Shown: piece after piece, positions 25,092 to 32,325 of the stretch
How positions within the stretch are numbered: the first letter of the stretch is position 1
Layout of the letters: every line of letters starts with the position of its first letter
Source of the DNA: JAWQFO01 sp033436665
Lineage (GTDB): Bacteria > Pseudomonadota > Alphaproteobacteria > Rhodobacterales > Rhodobacteraceae
DNA length: 64,000 nucleotides
Direction: 5' to 3'
NCBI RefSeq assembly: GCF_033436665.1
Contig: NZ_JAWQFO010000008.1
Location: forward strand, 124,001 to 188,000
Translations under genes and position numbers: made by a program
Notes under the pieces: generated by a model
The model's database searches: none
Seen by the model: the letters and a program-made list of their open reading frames with translations, nothing else
What the model was told of the DNA's origin: nothing

Positions 25092-26026
25092 GCGCGCCGC
25101 GCGACACGTGACGCGATCCGCAGGGCCCCGGGGAGACGCGGGCGGGCAAGCGGCAGTTTCACCGGGCGGAACCGTGACCAGCGCGCGGCGGTATCGCCGG
25201 GCAATGCGGTTTGCAGCAGCGACAGCGGAAGGCTGTCGGGGCGGCGCATCAGGCGGGCATAGAACTCCATCGCGCCCGGCCTTGTGTAGGCCGACCAGTG
25301 GCTGACACGCCCCAGCGGCGGCGCGATCCCGATCCCGAGCCTCTGCAAAGCCTCGAGGCTGCGCGGACAATCCAGCTGCAACGTCAGCGCATTCGGCGCG
25401 GCGATGCCGTGGCCGATAGCGCAATCGCCGACGCGGCGGGACGGCACAAACCTCTCGAAGGCGGCATCAAAAAGATCGTTCTCGCGGCTGGTCACGTTCA
25501 GCACCTCGACCGACCTGCCTGCCGGGGTCGCCAGCATCGCCTCGGCATGGCTCTTGTGACTTGCTCCCGTCAGCAGCACGATCCGGTCAATGGCACCCCG
25601 GGCGAGGTGCGCCAGCGCCGACAGCGCGATTTCCGACCCCAGCGAATGGGCGATGACATGGACTGGGCGGTCGGGTGCGGTACCCTTCAGGTGCGCGACG
25701 ATTCGGGCAAGCTGGCCCCCATGCGCCCGCGCCCGTGCATGCGCATCGCGCAGCGAGCAGCGTGCCGCCCAGCCAAGCGCGATTCCAAAGCCGCCGGTCG
25801 GGCTGCCGATCCCCAGCGCGTCGGGCCAGCTGAACCGGCCGCCCGGCGACAGCAGCGTGCGGTGCGGACAATGCACGGGGTCGCCCGGTGCGTAGCGGTA
25901 GCCGTGCAGCATGATGATGATCGGCTCGCGTCCGCCGGAGAGACGCGCCATGCTTCGCGCAAGCGGTGACTGCATGAGATGCGGGCGCAGGCCGCTTTCT
26001 GTTGCGTTGATTCTTAGCAGCGCCAT
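25061..26026 (-). CDS. Alpha/beta-hydrolase-fold protein
   Basis: A 321-residue protein. PIIIMLHGYRYAPGDP near 35-50 gives the oxyanion-hole strand, and VHVIAHSLGSEIALSAL near 121-137 the nucleophile elbow (Ser in HSLGS). A histidine in SHWSAYTRPG (about 242) is a candidate triad member. No signal peptide is obvious. The C-terminal 40 residues are Arg/Pro-rich and include the stretch overlapping yciB, so part of the tail may be dispensable. Substrate unknown; lipase or esterase chemistry is likely from the fold alone. Confidence 0.72.
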   Translation of the reverse strand: MALLRINATESGLRPHLMQSPLARSMARLSGGREPIIIMLHGYRYAPGDPVHCPHRTLLSPGGRFSWPDALGIGSPTGGFGIALGWAARCSLRDAHARARAHGGQLARIVAHLKGTAPDRPVHVIAHSLGSEIALSALAHLARGAIDRIVLLTGASHKSHAEAMLATPAGRSVEVLNVTSRENDLFDAAFERFVPSRRVGDCAIGHGIAAPNALTLQLDCPRSLEALQRLGIGIAPPLGRVSHWSAYTRPGAMEFYARLMRRPDSLPLSLLQTALPGDTAARWSRFRPVKLPLARPRLPGALRIASRVARRAQPSPSCSTA

Positions 26027-26114
26027 GTCCCGACAACCTCAAGATGTTGTGGATTGCGATCGAATTAACCATAGAGCCGCCGGATGAAGTTTGTGTTACG
26101 CCACCGTGACGGTG

Positions 26115-26143
26115 TTGACCTGTGACCGGTTTGCTTCTATCGC
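26115..26143 (+). promoter_or_regulatory. Candidate sigma-70-type promoter of metZ
   Basis: TTGACC at 26115-26120 and TATCGC at 26138-26143 are separated by 17 nt. This would start transcription about 26149-26151, exactly where the SAM-II aptamer's first stem begins, which strengthens the assignment. Confidence 0.5.
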
Positions 26144-26149
26144 TGCCGA

Positions 26150-26203
26150 CGTGGCGATTTGTTACCGGATTGCGGGCCACGTGAAACAAGCCGCTAAAAG
26201 GTC
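26150..26203 (+). promoter_or_regulatory. SAM-II riboswitch (metX/metZ type)
   Basis: The region fits the SAM-II aptamer. P1 is GTGGC (26151-26155) with GCCAC (26176-26180). The loop GATTTGTTACCGGATTGC resembles the conserved SAM-II loop, and GTGAAACAAGCCGCTAAAAGG closes the pseudoknot with the invariant GCTAAAA. It lies about 85 nt upstream of metZ, the usual SAM-II target in alphaproteobacteria. High S-adenosylmethionine should switch metZ off. Confidence 0.85.
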
Positions 26204-26225
26204 ACCGAACGGGACTCTCTGAACG

Positions 26226-26262
26226 AAACTCCTGTCGCGATGACCGCGTCTGGAGTTTTTTT
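26226..26262 (+). terminator. Rho-independent terminator after the SAM-II aptamer
   Basis: AAACTCC (26226-26232) pairs with GGAGTTT (26252-26258). An inner CGCG/CGCG stem (26236-26239 with 26245-26248) lies inside, and seven T residues run to 26262. It begins about 23 nt after the aptamer and ends 25 nt before the metZ start. It is probably the expression platform, so control would be by transcription termination. Confidence 0.8.
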
Positions 26263-26287
26263 GTGCCCGGTCGGGCCAAGAGAGGAC

Positions 26288-27472
26288 ATGATGAAGAACG
26301 ACTGGAACAAGCGCACCCGCGCAGTTCATTCCGGCATCCGGCGCAGCCAGTACGGCGAAGTCAGCGAGGCCATCTTTCTCACCCAGGGCTTCGTCTACGA
26401 TACCGCCGAGGACGCCGAAGCACGGTTTCTCGAAGCCGGTCCCGACGAGTTCATCTATGCGCGCTACGGCAACCCCACGGTGTCGATGTTCGAACAGCGC
26501 ATCGCGGCGTTGGAAGGGGCCGAGGATGCCTTTGCCACCGCTTCCGGCATGGCCGCCGTCACCGGAGCACTCACGTCCATGCTCAAGGCGGGCGATCACG
26601 TGGTTTCGGCTGGGGCGCTCTTCGGCTCCTGCCTTTACGTGCTCGAGGAAGTCCTTACCCGCTTCGGGGTCGAGGTCAGTTTCGTCGACGGCTCCGATCT
26701 CGACCAGTGGCGCGCTGCGCTGCGTCCCGAGACCCGCGCGGTGTTCTTCGAATCGATTTCCAACCCGACCTTGCAGGTGGTTGATATCGCGGGCGTCTCT
26801 GCGCTGGCGCATGACGTCGGCGCGACCGTGATCGTCGACAACGTCTTCGCGACCCCGGTCTGGTCCGACGCCATCGCGCAGGGTGCGGACGTGGTGGTTT
26901 ATTCGGCCACCAAGCACATCGACGGTCAGGGCCGGGCGCTGGGCGGGGTGATCCTCGGCACGCGCGAGTTCATCCGCAAGACCGTCGAGCCTTACATGAA
27001 GCACACAGGCGGCTCGATGAGCCCGTTCACGGCTTGGGTGATGCTGAAGGGGCTCGAAACGATGGACCTGCGCGTGCGCGCCCAGACCGCGAACGCGCAA
27101 GAGATCGCCGAGGCGCTTTCGGGGCACGAGAAGCTCGCGCGCGTGATCTACCCCGGCCTTGCCGATCATCCGCAGGCCGAGCTGGTCAGGCGCCAGATGG
27201 GGAAGGGCGGTACCGTGCTCTCGATCGATCTTGCCGGCGGCAAGGAGGCGGCCTTCCGGTTCCTCAACGCGCTCGAGGTGGCGATCATCTCCAACAACCT
27301 CGGCGACGCCAAGACGATCCTCACCCATCCGGCCACGACCACGCACCAGCGCCTGCCGCAGGACCAGAAGGACGCGCTGGGCATCACGCCGGGACTGGTG
27401 CGCATCAGCTGCGGCATCGAGGATAGCCAAGACCTGACGCGCGACATGCTGGCAGCGCTCGCGCGCGCCTGA
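26288..27472 (+). CDS. metZ: O-succinylhomoserine sulfhydrylase
   Basis: A 394-residue PLP enzyme that makes homocysteine from O-succinylhomoserine and sulfide in methionine synthesis. It shows the Cys/Met-metabolism fold: YARYGNPTVSMFE, ATASGMAAVTGAL, DNVFATPVWSDAI and the PLP lysine, Lys209, in YSATKHIDGQGR. The C-terminal THPATTTHQRL is typical of the family. The start at 26288 (MMKNDWNKRT) follows AGAGGAC; the frame extending to 26240 would read through the terminator and is rejected. Control by the upstream SAM-II riboswitch fits this role. Confidence 0.93.
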   Translation: MMKNDWNKRTRAVHSGIRRSQYGEVSEAIFLTQGFVYDTAEDAEARFLEAGPDEFIYARYGNPTVSMFEQRIAALEGAEDAFATASGMAAVTGALTSMLKAGDHVVSAGALFGSCLYVLEEVLTRFGVEVSFVDGSDLDQWRAALRPETRAVFFESISNPTLQVVDIAGVSALAHDVGATVIVDNVFATPVWSDAIAQGADVVVYSATKHIDGQGRALGGVILGTREFIRKTVEPYMKHTGGSMSPFTAWVMLKGLETMDLRVRAQTANAQEIAEALSGHEKLARVIYPGLADHPQAELVRRQMGKGGTVLSIDLAGGKEAAFRFLNALEVAIISNNLGDAKTILTHPATTTHQRLPQDQKDALGITPGLVRISCGIEDSQDLTRDMLAALARA

Positions 27473-27518
27473 CCCTGCTGTCGCGGGTTGTCAGTGATCC
27501 GTCGTTCAGGCGGCGCGT

Positions 27519-27539
27519 ATACCTTTGATGTGATGGTAT
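27519..27539. promoter_or_regulatory. Inverted repeat upstream of folE2
   Basis: ATACC (27519-27523) and GGTAT (27535-27539) form perfect 5-bp arms around a 10-nt spacer, 46 nt before the folE2 start. It could be an operator; folE2 genes are often zinc (Zur)-regulated, but I cannot match this to a Zur consensus. Confidence 0.3.
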
Positions 27540-27585
27540 TTGGCCGGCAAATGCCTACATTGGGATCGCACCCTGGGGGATATCC

Positions 27586-28689
27586 ATGAACATTCACCTG
27601 CCTGTTCGCAATGAAGCGCCCGACCGTGAAGATGCCGAGGCGGCGCTCGAGACGCTGCGGGCCTGGGCCCGTTCGGCCACGGACGCCGAAGTCGGCGCGC
27701 TCGATCCCGCGGTCGCCAAGCTGCTGCCGGACGCGCCGGGGCAGGGCTATCCGACGCTTTCGCGGCGCTACCCCGAGGGTTTCGCGGTCGACGACGGCTA
27801 CAAGTCCTCGCTGCCGGACCTGCAGAATGGTCCGTCGAGCCTGATCCGCGGGGCGCGCAGACAACTCCAGCACGTGGGCATCTCGAATTTCCGCCTGCCG
27901 ATCCGGTTCCGCAACCGCGACGCGGGCGAGATCACGCTGGAAACCTCGGTGACCGGAACCGTCAGCCTCGAGGCCGACAAGAAGGGCATCAACATGTCGC
28001 GCATCATGCGCAGCTTCTACAAGCACGCCGAGCGCACCTTCAGCCTCGACGTGATGGAGGCCGCGCTCGACGACTACAAGGCCGACCTTGAAAGCCTCGA
28101 CGCGCGGATCCAGATGCGATTTTCCTTCCCGATGCGCGTCGAGAGCCTGCGCTCGGGCCTGTCGGGCTACCAGTATTACGACATCGCGCTCGAGCTCGTC
28201 GAAAGCGCTGGCGCGCGCAAGCGGATCATGCACCTCGATTACGTCTACTCGTCGACCTGCCCGTGCTCGCTGGAACTCAGCGAACATGCCCGCGCCACGC
28301 GCGGCCAGCTCGCGACGCCGCATTCGCAGCGCTCGGTGGCACGGGTGTCCGTCGAGATCGACAGCGATGCCGGTTGTTTGTGGTTCGAGGATCTCATCGA
28401 AGCCTGCCGGCGCGCCCTGCCGACCGAAACCCAGGTCATGGTCAAGCGCGAGGATGAACAGGCCTTTGCCGAGCTCAACGCCGCGAACCCTGTGTTCGTG
28501 GAGGACGCCGCGCGGCTCTTGTGCGAACAGTTGCAGGCCGATGTCCGGATCGGCGATTTCCGGATCGTCGCGAGCCACCAGGAAAGCCTGCACAGCCATG
28601 ACGCGGTGAGCGTTCTTGTCGAAGGCGACACCTTCGCGGCGCAAAGCCTCGATCCGAAGCTGTTTGGCACTTTGTTCCACGTCGGCTGA
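27586..28689 (+). CDS. folE2: GTP cyclohydrolase FolE2 (type IB)
   Basis: A 367-residue enzyme converting GTP to dihydroneopterin triphosphate, the first step of folate and some pterin pathways. Unlike FolE it is not strictly zinc-dependent. Recognisable segments are GISNFRLPIRFRNRD near 105-119, KGINMSRIMRSFYKHAE and HLDYVYSSTCPCSLELSEHA with Cys225 and Cys227, then ATPHSQRS. It is transcribed alone downstream of metZ. folB and folP for later folate steps are at 42.4-44.3 kb. Confidence 0.95.
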   Translation: MNIHLPVRNEAPDREDAEAALETLRAWARSATDAEVGALDPAVAKLLPDAPGQGYPTLSRRYPEGFAVDDGYKSSLPDLQNGPSSLIRGARRQLQHVGISNFRLPIRFRNRDAGEITLETSVTGTVSLEADKKGINMSRIMRSFYKHAERTFSLDVMEAALDDYKADLESLDARIQMRFSFPMRVESLRSGLSGYQYYDIALELVESAGARKRIMHLDYVYSSTCPCSLELSEHARATRGQLATPHSQRSVARVSVEIDSDAGCLWFEDLIEACRRALPTETQVMVKREDEQAFAELNAANPVFVEDAARLLCEQLQADVRIGDFRIVASHQESLHSHDAVSVLVEGDTFAAQSLDPKLFGTLFHVG

Positions 28690-28898
28690 AGCCCCGTCGG
28701 ACCCGGGACGCGCGGATCCTGTCAACCCTGGCCTGCAGGGTGACGTGGCGCCTGCGCGCGAAACGCAGCGTCACTGCGCACCGGCTATGCCGCGATGCAG
28801 CGAAAACGGAAGGCGGGTATGCAGTATTGTCGGTTCTCCCTGAAATTCAGGGGTTTATCTAAGGGACAAGACAAACAGAACCGCAATCGAGACTCACA
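28690..28898. other. Intergenic region before the DUF1127 gene, with two hairpins
   Basis: ACCCTG (28725-28730) with CAGGGT (28736-28741) forms a hairpin 36 nt after the folE2 stop, a possible weak terminator without T-tract. CCCTGAA and TTCAGGG (28838-28852) form a perfect 7-bp palindrome around a single A, about 47 nt before the DUF1127 start, in the position of an operator or 5' leader structure. No gene is seen here. Confidence 0.45.
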
Positions 28899-29138
28899 AT
28901 GGCACAGCAAGCTACCGTTCAACACTCCTCCGCGACCCAGACACTCAACGCCGCCGGCGCCGCCGTCGGACGTTTTTTCGGCGCCATCGGTCGCGCCATG
29001 ATGCATGCCGCTGAATCCAACAGCCGCCTGCAGCAGGTCCGCACCCTGCAGTCGAAGTCGGACGCCGAACTGGCGCGTCTCGGCATCAAGCGCGAAGAGA
29101 TCGTGACCCGCGTCTTCAGCGACCTCTACTACCTATGA
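28899..29138 (+). CDS. DUF1127 domain-containing small protein
   Basis: A 79-residue protein. The C-terminal half, LQQVRTLQSKSDAELARLGI followed by KREEIVTRVFSDLYYL, matches DUF1127 (YjiS-like). The N-terminus is polar and Ala-rich. Small DUF1127 proteins in alphaproteobacteria can act in phosphate and carbon metabolism, partly through RNA turnover; a specific role here is not supported. It stands alone with a structured 5' region. Confidence 0.82.
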   Translation: MAQQATVQHSSATQTLNAAGAAVGRFFGAIGRAMMHAAESNSRLQQVRTLQSKSDAELARLGIKREEIVTRVFSDLYYL

Positions 29139-29147
29139 GTTGACCAC

Positions 29148-29180
29148 GCGGCCGCGCGCCCCGAGGCGGGCGCGGGCCGC
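29148..29180 (+). terminator. GC-rich hairpin after the DUF1127 gene
   Basis: GCGGCC-G-CGCGCCC (29148-29161) pairs with GGGCGCG-GGCCGC (29168-29180) over 13 base pairs, one bulged G and a 6-nt loop. It begins 9 nt after the stop. Only TT follows, so it is a terminator-like hairpin without a classic T-tract. TTGACA begins directly after it and may be a -35 element for trkH. Confidence 0.5.
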
Positions 29181-29215
29181 TTGACAGCGCGGCGGCGCGG
29201 GGCCAAGCCTGCGCA

Positions 29216-30664
29216 ATGCTCGACCTGCGCCCTGTCGGATACGTGATCGGATTGCTGGTGGCCGTCCTCGGCCTCGCGATGATCCTTCCGTTGCTGCTCG
29301 ACATCGCAGGCGACCGGAACAACTGGTCGGTCTTCGCGCGCAGCGCGCTCATCACCATCCTGTCGGGAAGCCTGATCGCCCTGTCGTGTTCGAACGGGGT
29401 CAAGGAAGGCCTGAGCATCCAGCAGACGTTTTTGCTGACCGTGACGGTCTGGATCGCCCTGCCGCTTTTCGGTGCGATCCCCTTCATGCTCGGCGCGACC
29501 GAGTCGCGCTTTGTCGATGCCTTCTTCGAGGCGATGTCGGGGCTTACCACGACCGGCTCGACCGTTCTCGAAGGCCTCGACGAGTTGCCGCGGGGCATCC
29601 TGCTCTGGCGGGGGATCCTGCAATGGCTCGGCGGCATCGGCATCATCGTCGTGGCGATGGTTTTTCTGCCCGAACTGCGCGTCGGCGGAATGCAGATCTT
29701 CAAGTCCGAGGCTTTTGACACGATGGGCAAGATTCTGCCCCGCGCCGGCCAGATCGCCAGCCAGATCTCGACCATCTACATTGCCCTGACGATGATCTGC
29801 GTACTGACCTACATCACGCTCGGCATGAGCACCTTCGATGCCACGGTGCATGCCCTGACCACCATCTCCACCGGCGGCTTCTCGAATTACGATGCCTCTT
29901 TCGGCACCTTTTCCGGTCGCATGGAATATGCCGCATCGGTATTCATGATCCTCGCAGCGCTGCCTTTCGTCCGCTATGTCCAGCTGATCAACGGGCACGC
30001 CCGCCCGATCTGGCGCGACACGCAGGTCCATGCCTTTCTCGGTACGATCGCCGTTCTGGTCTTCGTCATGGCCCTCGTGCTGACCAACATCTTTCCGCAC
30101 CACTGGGAACAGGCGGTGCGCGAGTCGCTGTTCAACATCACCTCGATCATGACCGGAACCGGTTATGCCTCGGTCGACTACATGGGGTGGGGCCCGTTCC
30201 TGATCTCGCTGTTCTTCTTCGCAGGATTGATCGGCGGTTGCGCGGGCTCGACCGCCTGTTCGATCAAGATCTTCCGGTACCAGCTGCTTTTCGCGTCGAT
30301 CCGCATGCAGGTCCGCAAGATCCGCTCGCCCAACGGGGTGTTCGTGCCGCGCTTCAACCGCCGGCCCATCACAGAAGACGTGCTGAGTTCGGTGATGTCT
30401 TTCTTCATGTTCTTCGTCCTGACGCTCGGCCTCGTCGCCGTTGCGCTCAGCCTGACGGGCCTCGATTTCATCACCTCGATCTCGGGGGCCGCGACCGCCT
30501 TGGCCAATGTCGGCCCGGGCCTAGGCGACCAGATTGGTCCCGCAGGCAATTTCGCGGGTCTGAACGACACCGCGAAGTGGATCCTCGCCTTTACGATGTT
30601 GGTCGGCCGCCTCGAGGTCATGGCCGTCTACGTTATCTTTACCGTCCGCTTCTGGAGAGCCTGA
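29216..30664 (+). CDS. trkH: TrkH-family potassium uptake protein
   Basis: A 482-residue integral membrane K+ translocation subunit with about ten to twelve hydrophobic segments. The selectivity-type P-loops are visible: EAMSGLTTTGST near 104-115, ALTTISTGGFSNYD near 218-231, ITSIMTGTGYASVD near 310-323, and AATALANVGPGLGD near 430. TrkH normally works with the NAD-binding subunit TrkA, which is not in the window. The next gene starts 1 nt after its stop, so they share an mRNA. Confidence 0.93.
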   Translation: MLDLRPVGYVIGLLVAVLGLAMILPLLLDIAGDRNNWSVFARSALITILSGSLIALSCSNGVKEGLSIQQTFLLTVTVWIALPLFGAIPFMLGATESRFVDAFFEAMSGLTTTGSTVLEGLDELPRGILLWRGILQWLGGIGIIVVAMVFLPELRVGGMQIFKSEAFDTMGKILPRAGQIASQISTIYIALTMICVLTYITLGMSTFDATVHALTTISTGGFSNYDASFGTFSGRMEYAASVFMILAALPFVRYVQLINGHARPIWRDTQVHAFLGTIAVLVFVMALVLTNIFPHHWEQAVRESLFNITSIMTGTGYASVDYMGWGPFLISLFFFAGLIGGCAGSTACSIKIFRYQLLFASIRMQVRKIRSPNGVFVPRFNRRPITEDVLSSVMSFFMFFVLTLGLVAVALSLTGLDFITSISGAATALANVGPGLGDQIGPAGNFAGLNDTAKWILAFTMLVGRLEVMAVYVIFTVRFWRA

Positions 30665-30665
30665 C

Positions 30666-32252
30666 ATGACCAACCGCCCGCTCGGCGCACAGATTTCGCA
30701 CATGCTGAAGGCGCGCGGCGTCGACGTGATCTTCGGGATCCCCGGTGTTCATAACCAGGAAATGTACCGCGGAATCGAGGAAGCGGGCATCCGGCACGTC
30801 CTGGCGCGGCACGAGCAGGGCGCAGGGTTCATGGCCGACGGATATGCGCGGGCCAGCGGCCAGCCGGGGGTGGTCTACGTCATCACCGGGCCGGGCCTGT
30901 GCAACATCATGACGCCGATGGGGCAGGCCTATTCGGACAGCGTGCCGATGCTGGTGATTTCCTCCTGCCTCGACGAGACCTCGGCACGGCGCGGCCAGCT
31001 GCACCAGATGAAAGACCAGCGCGCCGCGGCCGAAACCGTCTGCGACTGGTCCGAGGAGGCGCGTTCCGCCGAAGCGGCCTATGGGCTCATCGATCGCGCG
31101 CTGGCGGAGTTCGAGACCTCGCGGCCGCGGCCGAAACACCTTCAGGTGCCGATCGCGCTGCTCGAGGCGCCCGCCGACGACGCACCGGCGCGTCCAGAGC
31201 TTGCCGATCTTCCGTCCATTCCGCCGTCCGCCGTGGAAGTGGTTGCCGAGCGGTTGCTGGCGGCAAACCGGCCGCTCTTCGTCTTCGGTGGTGGTGCCGC
31301 GCAGGGGGACGCGGCGGCGGCATCGGTGCTGCGCAAGGCGGGGTCGGGCTCCTTCACCAGCTACGCGGGACGCGGCATCGTGCCCAAGGACGATCCGCTG
31401 CATTTCGGTGCGGCGCTGGCGCGACCGACCAGCGCCGAGGTTTTCGCGAAGGCTGACCTCGTGATTTGCGTGGGCACCGATCTGGCCGAGGTCGACCTCT
31501 GGCGTGACGCGCTCGGGCAGGATTGCGCGGCGGTGATCGTCAACCGCGATCCGGAGGTTCTCGCGGCGGCGGCGCCCGGTGATCTGGGGATCGCGGCGGA
31601 TGCGGCGGCGTGGCTGGCGGCCCTCGATGCCAGGCTCGATACGCGCTCGGAAGCATCCAAATGGACAGCACAAGAGGTTGCGGACTGGCGCGCGCGCTGG
31701 CGCGCCGAAGTCGAGGCCGAGCGTCCCGGCATCTTGCCGGTCGCCGATGCGCTGCGCGCCTGCCTGCCGCAGGATACAATGATCTTTTCAGACATGACCC
31801 AATTCGCCTATTCGGCCAAGGAGGTCTGGCCGATGGACCGGCCCGGACACTGGCATCATCCCTTCGGCTTCGGCACGCTGGGCTACGCGACGCCGGCCGC
31901 CATTGGCGGCGCCGTGGCGCGGCCGGGCCTGCCGTCGATGGCGATCATCGGCGATTACGGATTCCATTACACGATGCAGGAGCTTGGCGTGGCGGTCGAA
32001 CTGGGTCTGCCGCTGCCGATCGTGCTCTGGGACAACGGCAAGCTCGGAGAGATCGAGGCCAGCATGGTCAGCGCACAGATCGCACCGAACGCCGTCGTGG
32101 CGCGCAACCCGGATTTCTGCAAACTCGCCGAAGCCTTCGGTGCGCGCGCGGCGCGTCCCGAAAGCCTGAACGCGATGCAGGACGCGGTGCGCGCGGCCTT
32201 CGATGCCGACGGGCCGACGCTGATCCACCTGAACGCGGAGCTGCTCGGCTAG
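30666..32252 (+). CDS. ThDP-dependent decarboxylase, probably 5-guanidino-2-oxopentanoate decarboxylase-like
   Basis: A 528-residue enzyme of the acetolactate synthase-like superfamily. The ThDP-activating Glu50 lies in ARHEQGAGFMADGYAR. The middle domain has GDLGIAADAAAW, and the cofactor motif is GDYGFHYTMQ with the end of the loop at LWDNGKLGEIE. The closest type I recognise is the AruI group (5-guanidino-2-oxopentanoate decarboxylase of arginine transamination). No other arginine-catabolism gene is adjacent, so the substrate is uncertain. Acetolactate synthase is less likely because no small subunit follows. It starts 1 nt after trkH and is followed by a two-hairpin repeat. Confidence 0.75.
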   Translation: MTNRPLGAQISHMLKARGVDVIFGIPGVHNQEMYRGIEEAGIRHVLARHEQGAGFMADGYARASGQPGVVYVITGPGLCNIMTPMGQAYSDSVPMLVISSCLDETSARRGQLHQMKDQRAAAETVCDWSEEARSAEAAYGLIDRALAEFETSRPRPKHLQVPIALLEAPADDAPARPELADLPSIPPSAVEVVAERLLAANRPLFVFGGGAAQGDAAAASVLRKAGSGSFTSYAGRGIVPKDDPLHFGAALARPTSAEVFAKADLVICVGTDLAEVDLWRDALGQDCAAVIVNRDPEVLAAAAPGDLGIAADAAAWLAALDARLDTRSEASKWTAQEVADWRARWRAEVEAERPGILPVADALRACLPQDTMIFSDMTQFAYSAKEVWPMDRPGHWHHPFGFGTLGYATPAAIGGAVARPGLPSMAIIGDYGFHYTMQELGVAVELGLPLPIVLWDNGKLGEIEASMVSAQIAPNAVVARNPDFCKLAEAFGARAARPESLNAMQDAVRAAFDADGPTLIHLNAELLG

Positions 32253-32262
32253 CCGACCGGCG

Positions 32263-32307
32263 CCGGAATCTTGCAAGATTCCGGACCGTTTTCCGTGTCG
32301 GAAAACG
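32263..32307. repeat. Two-hairpin intergenic repeat, copy 1
   Basis: A perfect 22-nt palindrome (32263-32284, arms beginning CCGGAATC, core TCTTGCAAGA) is followed after two bases by a second hairpin (32287-32307) with arms CGTTTTCC and GGAAAACG around a GTGTC loop. It sits between convergent gene ends, so it may act as a bidirectional terminator. Reverse-complementing copy 2 at 50512-50555 gives the same order, arm ends and 2-nt spacer. Confidence 0.85.
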
Positions 32308-32325
32308 CCGCCCCGTGGCCGAGGG

